Of a DNA stretch of 5,155 nucleotides, positions 1-5,155 are shown piece after piece; within the stretch, counting starts at the first letter, position 1, and the number at the start of each line of letters is the position of its first letter. The translations under genes and the position numbers were made by a program. The notes below the pieces were generated by a model. The model was not told the origin of the DNA and searched no databases. It saw nothing but the letters and a program-made list of their open reading frames with translations. The stretch covers positions 22,948 to 28,102 of the forward strand of contig DOCI01000058.1 of NCBI GenBank assembly GCA_003503535.1, given 5' to 3'. Source of the stretch: Planctomycetaceae bacterium (GTDB lineage Bacteria > Planctomycetota > Planctomycetia > Planctomycetales > Planctomycetaceae).

Positions 1-685
1 GAAGCACATCGGCTTCTTCGGGCAGTTTGCGAATTCCATAGACATCGGTCGGTCCCCATAGATCTTCGACACCATTCAAGATCGTGTGGTTCAGCTTGTC
101 TTTCTCAAGAACTCCACGCGTACTTTCACTTTTGTGTTTGCCATGATGCGTGTACCAGGTTTCACCAAAGACCTCTTTGCCGAATCCTTGCTTCCATTCA
201 GAGCCGGAGTGGTTGAAGCCATATTTTGCGTAAGGGCTGTTGGGATTACGCGAATAATTGAATCCATGAGTTGATGTTCGCAGCCCAATGATTGGTTTGC
301 CGGAACGAAAATAATCATCGAGATACTTCATGTCCTGATCGGGCAATTCGCGGAAACGAAGAAACAGCACGACCAGATCAGCTGTTGCCACCTGCTCCAT
401 ACCAGGAATATTCGTTTGATTCGTTGGATCGATGGTGCCATCTTCAGGATTGACCGGAAATAGAACCGTGCATTTGAAGCCATAATTTTTTGCGAGAATC
501 TGTCCGAGCATCGGCAAGGCTTCTTCCGAGCGATATTCTTCATCGCCGGCGATCATCACAATGTGCCGACCGAACCCGGGGCCGCTGGTGCCGTTGTAAA
601 CGACGTATTGCTTGGCCGCTTCCACTGGACTGGCGGAAGGCAACAGAACACAACTCAGAAATGCGATGAGTAAACAACGAATCAT
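1..685 (-). CDS. Secreted ThuA-like domain protein (partial, C-terminus beyond left edge)
   Basis: The 228 visible codons are open to the window edge. The start is the ATG at 685-683, preceded by AGGA (698-695) nine bases upstream. Residues 1-23 look like a signal peptide: MIRC, a hydrophobic run LLIAFLSCVLLP, then a likely cut after VEA, so the protein is probably exported. The mature part begins like a ThuA-like (class I glutamine amidotransferase-like) fold: a strand HIVMIAGDEEYRSEEALPML (41-60), ADLVVLFLRFRELPDQ (102-117), a helix DMKYLDDYFRSGKP and the turn IIGLRTSTHGF (132-142), then GETWYTHHGKHKSESTRG (174-191). This pattern matches the ThuA-like proteins that are numerous in planctomycetes, often linked to sugar or glycoside use. 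ThuA itself was named from trehalose utilisation in rhizobia, but no substrate can be read here. Only the family assignment is firm; the enzymatic role is unknown. It is downstream of the 96-residue gene on the same strand, 179 bp away across a repeat pair. Confidence 0.85.
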   Translation of the reverse strand, partial: MIRCLLIAFLSCVLLPSASPVEAAKQYVVYNGTSGPGFGRHIVMIAGDEEYRSEEALPMLGQILAKNYGFKCTVLFPVNPEDGTIDPTNQTNIPGMEQVATADLVVLFLRFRELPDQDMKYLDDYFRSGKPIIGLRTSTHGFNYSRNPNSPYAKYGFNHSGSEWKQGFGKEVFGETWYTHHGKHKSESTRGVLEKDKLNHTILNGVEDLWGPTDVYGIRKLPEEADVL

Positions 686-739
686 AGTGGCTAATCCTGC
701 AATAAGGGTAAGTTCATTTTTGGATGTGATGTCAATAAA

Positions 740-836
740 GTAGGACAGGCTTCCAGCCTGTCTGCATTGTGTTTTTTTGCATGGAATCAATTGAAAACAA
801 AATGTTTCCGATAGACAGGCTGGAAGCCTGTCCTAC
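740..836. repeat. Inverted pair of short palindromes (REPIN/BIME-like doublet)
   Basis: Two identical 24-bp copies lie in opposite orientation at 740-763 and 813-836. Each is itself a hairpin: GACAGGCT, a 3-base loop (TCC or GGA), AGCCTGTC. Outer ends carry GTAG; inner ends carry TCT/AGA. The 49-bp spacer is also partly self-complementary: 765-775 (CATTGTGTTTT) pairs with 794-804 (AAAACAAAATG) at 10 of 11 positions, so the whole unit could fold as one long imperfect hairpin. It lies 28 bp after the stop of the 96-residue gene and 54 bp before the start codon of the ThuA-like gene. The form matches REP doublets known in other bacteria. No clear target-site duplication is visible. It is not a canonical terminator, because neither hairpin runs directly into a T tract on either strand. 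Confidence 0.8.
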
Positions 837-864
837 CTGTCGATTATTTATTCCATAATACGAT

Positions 865-1155
865 TCACTTCTCGGTCTTCTTCATTTTGATGATCCCTTT
901 GTTGAGTTCATCGACAACAGCGGCCAGAATCGCGGGATCCTTCTTTTTCAGGATGTGATCCAATCGAGACTGAGGAATGTCGATTCGCTCAAGAATTTTT
1001 TCAGCGGTCTCCCATCTTTTGACAGCCTGTTTGGGGGTCGCCAGATAGAGACTCGTCACCAGTTCGCTCAGTTTCTGCTGGTCAATCTGATCGCGATTAT
1101 CGTAATATCTCTTAATCACCTTCTGCTGGTAGCGGCTGTAATCCTGTCCGGCCAT
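865..1155 (-). CDS. Conserved small cytosolic protein of unknown function (96 aa)
   Basis: This is a complete ORF from the ATG at 1155-1153 to the TGA at 867-865. AAGGGA (1170-1165) lies nine bases upstream of the ATG, which supports the start. The protein has no signal peptide or membrane segment and is charged and probably all-helical. It opens with QDYSRYQQKVIKRYYDNRD (4-22), followed by a helix QQKLSELVTSLYLATPKQA, then RWETAEKILERIDIPQSRLD (47-66) and HILKKKDPAILAAVVDELN (67-85), and ends in a lysine-rich tail (IIKMKKTEK). The YSxYQQxVIxRYYDNRD opening and the R(L/V)xHIL..(K/R)DPA(I/V)LA segment look like a conserved uncharacterised family I recall from planctomycetes and other bacteria, but I cannot name a function. 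It is a real gene by start signal, composition and that resemblance. It is divergent from the monooxygenase gene and upstream of the ThuA-like gene. Confidence 0.8.
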   Translation of the reverse strand: MAGQDYSRYQQKVIKRYYDNRDQIDQQKLSELVTSLYLATPKQAVKRWETAEKILERIDIPQSRLDHILKKKDPAILAAVVDELNKGIIKMKKTEK

Positions 1156-1346
1156 ATCAGGAAGTCCCTTTTACTATACGTGTTTGTATCAAATTTTCGA
1201 TCTATGCAGTTCAGGAAAATCAATTTCCGTGACAATAAAAAGGTTTGTGTACTCTCACATTGCTTTTGCTGCCAATTGCATAATTATAAATGAATTCGTG
1301 CCAAAGCCTTCATTTCAAGATTTCACATCACTTCCAGGTTTAAACG
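1156..1346. promoter_or_regulatory. Divergent intergenic region (promoters for both directions expected)
   Basis: This 191-bp gap lies between the start codons of two diverging genes, so promoters for both should lie in it or nearby. It is AT-rich. The best-looking rightward element is TTATAA (1284-1289), 18 bp after a weak TTGCTT (1260-1265), which would give a leader of about 50 bases for the monooxygenase gene. Leftward, TATAGT (1178-1173) resembles a -10 box, but it sits so close to the ATG at 1155 that the ribosome site would be lost. I see no convincing operator palindrome. The region is inferred from gene layout; individual boxes are guesses, since planctomycete promoters often diverge from the E. 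coli consensus. Confidence 0.4.
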
Positions 1347-2531
1347 ATGAGATTCTTCACATTTCACCTTATGCCATACAATAAGCTTCCCGATGATTTC
1401 GAGGAGAATTACGGTACTGCCTGGGCGACAGTCCCAAATTCCTTGTACGACCCGGTTTACGGCCATGAACTTTACAACCGTTTTCTGGACGAGCTGATTT
1501 ATGCGGAAGAAATCGGTTTCGATGGTGTCTGTATCAACGAGTACCATCAGAGTGTTTATGGGCATCTGCCAAGCCCTAATTTAATGGGTTCGATCCTCGC
1601 TCGCCAGACAAAGCGAGTCAAAATCGCAATCATTGGCAACGCCTTGCCATTTTACGATCCCCCAACTCGTGTAGCCGAAGAATTCGCGATGATTGACGTC
1701 ATTTCCGGTGGTCGACTGATTGCGGGGATGCATCTCGGTGGAGGGCCGGAGTATGACTCGTTCAGCATGAATCCGACCTTCGCGCGTAGCAAATTTCAGG
1801 AAGCTCTCGATCTGACTGTCCGTGCCTGGACCGAGGCGGGCCCCTTCGAGCATTATGGCGAGCATTGGAAACTCAGGCACGTCAATCCCTGGCCAACCCC
1901 TTATCAGAAACCGCATCCACCGATCTGGATTTCCGGTGAAGACAGCAAGGAAACGACCGCACTGGCGGCCAGGCGTCGTTACAGTTATCTGGGCAGTCCC
2001 TACTTTCATAAGTCGTTTTTAAAGAAGAATTTGGACATGTTCCGTAAAGCCTGCAAGAAAAATGGCTACACCGCTCATGAAGAACAAGCTGGCTGGCTCG
2101 TGCCAATTTACGTCGCCGAAACCGATGAGCAGGCCTGGGCGGAATACGAAAAACATCTCTTCTATTTTATCAGGAAATTACTGAAAGGACTCATGGTTTT
2201 TCCGCCGGGATATTCTTCACCAAAATCAATCGCCCGCATCGGTATGGCATTGAAGCAATTCCTGGCGAATATAACCACGCGAGAGGAAATCGAAGAAGGG
2301 GGGTATGCGATGGTCGGCAGCCCGGAAACCGTTCGTGAAAAGATGAAGGACTATGTGCAGGATTTCGGAGTCGGCAATGTCCTGGGACTCTTCCAAATCG
2401 GAACCTTGCCGGCTGACCTGACCAATAAGAATATGACTTTGTTTGCAGAGCAGGTTTTGCCCTACCTTCGAAAAGAACTCGGCGAGCCCGCCACGGACGA
2501 AGAAATTTCAAATGCTTTAGCCACGAGTTAA
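1347..2531 (+). CDS. LLM-class (luciferase-like) flavin-dependent monooxygenase
   Basis: The 394-residue protein belongs to the bacterial luciferase-like monooxygenase superfamily: single TIM-barrel enzymes that use reduced FMN (or F420 in some branches) with O2 to oxidise small organic substrates. Visible hallmarks are AEEIGFDGVCINEYHQ (53-68), RVAEEFAMIDVISGGRLIAGM (108-128, the classic AEE..xxD..SxGRL segment) followed by HLGGGPEYDSF (129-139), QKPHPPIWISG (187-197) and VGSPETVREKM (323-333). The length is normal for the family. No signal peptide is present, so it should be cytosolic. The ATG start is supported by AGG (1336-1338) eight bases upstream and by the short N-terminal strand MRFFTFHLMPY, which fits the first barrel strand. 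An alpha/beta hydrolase follows 66 bp downstream on the same strand, suggesting co-transcription and consecutive steps. FMN use is more likely than F420 on general grounds, but the sequence does not settle it. The substrate is unknown. Confidence 0.92.
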   Translation: MRFFTFHLMPYNKLPDDFEENYGTAWATVPNSLYDPVYGHELYNRFLDELIYAEEIGFDGVCINEYHQSVYGHLPSPNLMGSILARQTKRVKIAIIGNALPFYDPPTRVAEEFAMIDVISGGRLIAGMHLGGGPEYDSFSMNPTFARSKFQEALDLTVRAWTEAGPFEHYGEHWKLRHVNPWPTPYQKPHPPIWISGEDSKETTALAARRRYSYLGSPYFHKSFLKKNLDMFRKACKKNGYTAHEEQAGWLVPIYVAETDEQAWAEYEKHLFYFIRKLLKGLMVFPPGYSSPKSIARIGMALKQFLANITTREEIEEGGYAMVGSPETVREKMKDYVQDFGVGNVLGLFQIGTLPADLTNKNMTLFAEQVLPYLRKELGEPATDEEISNALATS

Positions 2532-2540
2532 AGAAAGGCT

Positions 2541-2565
2541 GTAGGTCAGGCAGTGCCTGACCTAC
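2541..2565. repeat. Perfect 25-bp palindrome between monooxygenase and hydrolase genes
   Basis: GTAGGTCAGGCA, a central G, then TGCCTGACCTAC: two perfectly complementary 12-base arms. It starts nine bases after the TAA of the monooxygenase gene and ends 32 bases before the preferred hydrolase start. It appears to be a variant of the palindromes at 740-836: both share GTAGG-N-CAGGC and GCCTG-N-C, with A:T swapped for T:A at the variable pair. In mRNA it would form a strong hairpin that could shield the upstream 3' end or reduce read-through into the hydrolase gene. No T tract follows directly (GAGTTTTTAA comes after it), so it is at best a weak terminator. Confidence 0.85.
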
Positions 2566-2597
2566 GAGTTTTTAATTTCATGCTTCACGAGAATGTT

Positions 2598-3383
2598 ATG
2601 AATTCAGTTACAGAATCAAAATTTATTGATGTTCGTGGAAAACGAACGCAAATCACCATTGGGGGAGCAGGCCCGGCGTTGCTCTATTTACATAGTGCAG
2701 GTGGAGAAGTGGAGTGGACCCGATTTCATGAAATGCTGGCTCAGTACTTCACCGTTTATCTCCCCGCACACCCCGGTTTTGGAGATTCCCGAGGGCTCGA
2801 AAACATCCATTCCATCACCGACTACGCCTGGCATTATGTCGATCTGCTCGATGTATTAGGTCTGGAAACGGTGCCGATTGTTGGCTTCTCGTTAGGTGGC
2901 TGGACCGGAATGGAACTTGCCATATTACGACCGGAGCGAATCTCGAAAATGCTGCTCGTCAATTCGGCTGGAATCCGCATTCCCGAGGCTCCGATGGGGG
3001 AACTGTTCAGCGATGATATCGAAAAACTAAAATCACTTTTATTCTACGATCCCAACTCACCTGTCATCGAAGAAGCGATGCCCCTTTCCTACGAAGACAA
3101 TCGCATATTAATGTGGCTCAAGGCCCGAGAAGCCACTGCCCGTGTCGGCTGGAATCCTTACCTGCATAATCCCCGCCTGCCCGATCACCTCTTCCGCATT
3201 CCGTGCCCAGTGCGAATCCTCTGGGGAAACGACGACCACCTTTTGCCCGTCGCAACTGGAAAGTTTCTGGTCGATGCCCTTCCAAACGCTACGCTGGAAA
3301 TCTTTGAAAAGACTGGTCACATGCTCCCTTACGAACAGGCTGAACGATTCGTTGAAGAAGTTCGTAAATTTCTGAGTGATTGA
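2598..3383 (+). CDS. Alpha/beta-fold hydrolase
   Basis: The protein has 261 residues from the ATG at 2598. The fold and catalytic triad are clear: LHSAGG (31-36) forms the oxyanion-hole loop, YLPAHPGFGDSRG (54-66) follows strand 4, GFSLGGW (96-102) is the nucleophile elbow with Ser98, ILWGNDDHLLP (207-217) places the acid at Asp213, and KTGHMLPYEQ (238-247) gives His241. The segment between about 125 and 200 is the variable cap that sets specificity. It resembles the esterase, lactonase and C-C hydrolase branches, but the substrate is not readable. The start is uncertain. In-frame alternatives are ATG 2580 and GTG 2553; the latter lies inside the palindrome and is unlikely. I prefer 2598 because the protein then begins just before the first strand and has normal length; a weak GAGAA (2589-2593) precedes it. 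The gene is probably co-transcribed with the monooxygenase gene. Confidence 0.9.
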   Translation: MNSVTESKFIDVRGKRTQITIGGAGPALLYLHSAGGEVEWTRFHEMLAQYFTVYLPAHPGFGDSRGLENIHSITDYAWHYVDLLDVLGLETVPIVGFSLGGWTGMELAILRPERISKMLLVNSAGIRIPEAPMGELFSDDIEKLKSLLFYDPNSPVIEEAMPLSYEDNRILMWLKAREATARVGWNPYLHNPRLPDHLFRIPCPVRILWGNDDHLLPVATGKFLVDALPNATLEIFEKTGHMLPYEQAERFVEEVRKFLSD

Positions 3384-3384
3384 A

Positions 3385-3582
3385 CCACCAGGAAGCCAGG
3401 AGATTTCCGTTACAATTTATCACTAATGGATTGCTCCAATTAAATCTTCGCGTTGTGTGGCACGCCCCAGAACGAAGTGATGGGCGTGGACATCGAGCCC
3501 AACCACCGCACCCTTTTCGATGCTCTGGGGCGTGCCACCCAATTTTGATATTTCTTTCTTTTTATCTCCTGGCGTCTTGGCG
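3385..3582. repeat. Outer inverted repeat enclosing a second repeat
   Basis: GCCAGGAGAT (3395-3404) is perfectly complementary to ATCTCCTGGC (3564-3573). The similarity continues outward imperfectly: CCACCAGGAA (3385-3394) pairs with GTCTTGGCGA (3574-3583) at about 6 of 10 positions. The right arm, CTGGCGTCTTGGCG, resembles the CGCCAAGACGCCA-type interspersed repeats I recall from many bacterial genomes. The left arm begins one base after the hydrolase stop codon. Between the arms lies another palindromic element, suggesting one repeat has inserted into or grown inside another. Confidence 0.55.
3457..3538. repeat. 82-bp element with 15-bp perfect terminal inverted repeats
   Basis: GTGGCACGCCCCAGA (3457-3471) and TCTGGGGCGTGCCAC (3524-3538) are perfect 15-base inverted ends. 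Inside, TGGGC (3481-3485) pairs with GCCCA (3497-3501), so the single strand could form a branched or extended hairpin. There is no coding capacity and no clear target-site duplication. The size and structure resemble a small non-autonomous palindromic element (MITE- or REPIN-like). I believe this sequence type is dispersed in planctomycete genomes, but only a genome search would show that. It could also act as a structured 3' end for the hydrolase transcript. Confidence 0.7.
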
Positions 3583-3765
3583 ATTAATACAAACCCGGAC
3601 TGATCTTGACGAATCTGCCAGAAACTGGAAAATTAGCGGGCTACGCAGGAAGTCGGCAATGATGCTGACTGGAACACGGTCGCTCGATCTCTGATTTTGA
3701 AGTTGAACATGATTTTCTCTTCAACCCTCAGTATTGGGTGGACATAACGAATATGTACAAGAGTA

Positions 3766-3787
3766 GAATTCTCGAAATCGGGAATTC
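3766..3787 (+). promoter_or_regulatory. Stem-loop in the presumed murE leader
   Basis: GAATTCTCG (3766-3774) pairs with CGGGAATTC (3779-3787) around an AAAT loop. In RNA all nine pairs form, with one U-G wobble (3772 with 3781). It ends 21 bases before the murE ATG and four bases before AGGGA (3792-3796), the most likely ribosome site, which lies 12 bases from the ATG. It could modulate access to that site. A TAGAAT -10-like box (3764-3769) overlaps its left arm; if that box were real, the hairpin would be only partly transcribed, so both readings cannot hold. The structure is seen; the function is inferred. Confidence 0.35.
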
Positions 3788-3808
3788 GGTCAGGGATGAC
3801 GTTTCAAG

Positions 3809-5155
3809 ATGAACACGGTTTCCTATTCGCGCCCGGTGACGCTGCACAGCATTCGGCAGCTCCTTCCCTCAGCCAGTTTTGTTGGTTGTGGCGACATCTA
3901 TTTTCGGGATCTCACCCCGCATTCCGATGACTGCCAGCATGGCGATTTGTTCGTTGCAGTCCCTGGAACAAACTGTCATGGAAATAATTATGCGACAGAA
4001 GCGGTCTTACGCGGGGCCAGCGGGATATTGACAGATACTCCATGCCCTGATTTGAACGCCTCGCAGTGCGTCGTCAGCGATGTGCGTCGCAGTTATGCCT
4101 GGCTCTGTCAGTACTTACGTGGCAGACCCTCGGAAGCACTTAAAACAATTGGTGTCACTGGCACGAACGGAAAAACGACCATCACCTGGCTGCTGCGATC
4201 GATTTTGAACGCCTCTCAGAAACCAGCAGGATTATTGGGAACAATACAGTACGACGACTCCCGAAACAGACCAGTCACTTCTTCTATGACGACCCCCGAT
4301 GCCAAAGTGCTGGCGGAATGGTTACAACGTATGGCTGTCGCTGGAGCTTCGCATGCGGTGATGGAAGTTTCGAGCCATGCTTTGGATCAGAAACGGATCG
4401 CGGGAATCACTCTGGATACATCCATTATTACCAACATCACTCAAGATCATCTCGATTATCATCCCGATTTTGAGAACTATAGCTCAACCAAAGCTTTGAT
4501 TGCAGACTACACCCATCATGAAGGGCAACTCATCATCAATGGGGATGATCTGAATATCCGCCGTGCATTGGAGCGAAATCGTTGTGTTCAGAAACCGATT
4601 ACCGTTGGATTTGATGATCAGTCCGACCACTGGATTCAAATCGAATCGATGGATCAATCCAGCAGCCAATTTAGAATCAATCTGCCAAGTCATGTTGTCA
4701 ACATTTCTATTGCTCGACCTGGAAAATTCAACGTAATGAATGCGGCTCTGGCAGCGGTTACGGCCAGTTATCATGGATGCAGTGACGAGCAAATCATCAA
4801 CGGTATTGAGAATGCGACACTGCCTCCAGGGCGACTGCAGCAAGTCTGCTCCGATCATCCCATCCATTGTTTTGTCGACTACGCACACACCCCCGATGCC
4901 ATCGAAAATGTGATTTCCACCATGAAACATCTCGTCGATGGGAAACTGATCTGTCTGTTCGGGGCAGGGGGAAACCGGGATCGCAGCAAGCGAAGCCTGA
5001 TGACTCAAGCGGCTCTCGGGGCCGATCGCATAATTCTGACAGCCGACAATTCCCGTCAGGAATCGACTCAACAAATTCTAGATGATCTCATTTCCGGTTT
5101 TCCCGCAGGACGTGGTGCTGATCGCGTCGAGCCAGATCGTCGAACTGCGATTCGC
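3809..5155 (+). CDS. murE: MurE, UDP-N-acetylmuramoyl-L-alanyl-D-glutamate--diamino acid ligase (partial, C-terminus beyond right edge)
   Basis: This cytosolic peptidoglycan enzyme uses ATP to add the third stem-peptide residue, usually meso-diaminopimelate. The 449 visible residues show all three Mur-ligase domains. The N-terminal UDP-binding domain has GDLFVAVPGTNCHGNNY (45-61). The central ATPase has the P-loop VTGTNGKTT (116-124), TTPD (161-164), MEVSSHAL (185-192), NITQDHLDYH (209-218) and Lys228, the position that is carbamylated in the family. The C-terminal domain has PGKFNVMNAALAA (304-316), PPGRLQ (339-344), VDYAHTPDA (356-364), FGAGGNRDRSKR (384-395) and TADNSR (411-416). The last motif is the diamino-acid recognition site, normally DNPR; here Pro is Ser but Arg416 is kept, which still favours diaminopimelate. 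About 45-60 residues should be missing. ATG 3809 is the first possible ATG after an in-frame TGA at 3797. The upstream gap suggests a separate transcription unit; in many bacteria murF and other cell-wall genes follow. Confidence 0.96.
   Translation, partial: MNTVSYSRPVTLHSIRQLLPSASFVGCGDIYFRDLTPHSDDCQHGDLFVAVPGTNCHGNNYATEAVLRGASGILTDTPCPDLNASQCVVSDVRRSYAWLCQYLRGRPSEALKTIGVTGTNGKTTITWLLRSILNASQKPAGLLGTIQYDDSRNRPVTSSMTTPDAKVLAEWLQRMAVAGASHAVMEVSSHALDQKRIAGITLDTSIITNITQDHLDYHPDFENYSSTKALIADYTHHEGQLIINGDDLNIRRALERNRCVQKPITVGFDDQSDHWIQIESMDQSSSQFRINLPSHVVNISIARPGKFNVMNAALAAVTASYHGCSDEQIINGIENATLPPGRLQQVCSDHPIHCFVDYAHTPDAIENVISTMKHLVDGKLICLFGAGGNRDRSKRSLMTQAALGADRIILTADNSRQESTQQILDDLISGFPAGRGADRVEPDRRTAIR

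Larger units (their letters stand above)
3384..3808. other. 425-bp region without a gene, before murE
   Basis: No ORF here looks real. The first half (3385-3582) is taken up by two nested inverted repeats, described separately. The stretch 3583-3765 shows nothing I can name; it contains a modest GTTGAA/TTCAAC inverted repeat (3702-3707 with 3720-3725) without a T tract. A short hairpin lies at 3766-3787, and AGGGA (3792-3796) is the likely, rather distant, ribosome site for murE. A possible promoter is TGGACA (3739-3744) and TAGAAT (3764-3769), but the 19-bp gap is long. The length of the gap suggests that murE has its own promoter and is not part of the hydrolase transcript. Confidence 0.6.

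Noticed and set aside
730..735. Perfect TTGACA on the reverse strand as a -35 box for the ThuA-like gene
   Set aside because: No acceptable -10 box lies 16-18 bases downstream (the sequence there is CTTACC/TTACCC), so the match may be chance.
743..780. Hairpin plus T7 tract as a rightward terminator
   Set aside because: The T tract begins about ten bases after the hairpin, too far for an intrinsic terminator, and no rightward gene ends here.
740..836. CRISPR-like repeat pair
   Set aside because: There are only two copies, in opposite orientation and each palindromic, with no array and no cas genes.
1173..1178. TATAGT on the reverse strand as a -10 box for the 96-residue gene
   Set aside because: Transcription would start inside or after the AAGGGA ribosome site, and the matching -35 is weak.
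955..1293. 112-codon rightward ORF
   Set aside because: It overlaps the better supported leftward 96-residue gene and continues into the intergenic region; its translation has no domain.
1581..2009. 142-codon ORF on the reverse strand
   Set aside because: It is antisense to the monooxygenase gene, with no recognisable domain and no separate start signals.
3380..3694. Rightward 104-codon ORF starting with TTG at the end of the hydrolase gene
   Set aside because: It overlaps the hydrolase stop, runs through both nested inverted repeats, has no ribosome site and its translation looks like no protein.
3702..3725. GTTGAA/TTCAAC inverted repeat as a terminator
   Set aside because: It has only six pairs, a 12-base loop, low GC and no T tract.
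4484..5074. 196-codon ORF on the reverse strand
   Set aside because: It lies wholly inside murE, whose motifs are unambiguous, and is an antisense shadow of that reading frame.

Overview
The window most likely comes from a planctomycete of moderate GC content (the Gimesia/Rubinisphaera/Planctomyces type). Three things suggest this. The first gene is an exported ThuA-like protein of the kind expanded in that phylum. Beside it is a small conserved protein resembling unnamed planctomycete proteins I recall. Short palindromic repeats (GTAGGACAGGC/GCCTGTC, GTAGGTCAGGCA/TGCCTGACCTAC and GTGGCACGCCCCAGA/TCTGGGGCGTGCCAC types) lie between the genes. The assignment rests on recognition, not on a search.

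Layout: two genes read leftwards and three read rightwards from a divergent intergenic region at 1156-1346. Leftward are a 96-residue conserved protein of unknown function (865-1155) and then a secreted ThuA-like protein (685 to beyond base 1). A 97-bp pair of inverted palindromes (740-836) separates them. Rightward are a luciferase-like flavin-dependent monooxygenase (1347-2531), a perfect 25-bp palindrome (2541-2565) and an alpha/beta hydrolase (preferred start 2598, end 3383). A 425-bp stretch without a gene follows, holding two nested inverted repeats and a short hairpin. Last is murE, the peptidoglycan ligase that adds the third stem-peptide residue (3809 to beyond the right edge).

The monooxygenase and hydrolase form a likely two-gene unit for oxidation followed by hydrolysis of an unknown small organic substrate. 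MurE is core cell-wall synthesis and starts a new unit. The leftward genes have no evident link to either.

I see no CRISPR array, transposase, tRNA, rRNA, toxin-antitoxin or recognisable defence system. The most notable non-coding signal is the set of palindromic repeats. All three sit just downstream of stop codons, and two of them look like variants of one family that differ by a compensating base-pair change. No exciting new multi-gene system is supported by this window.
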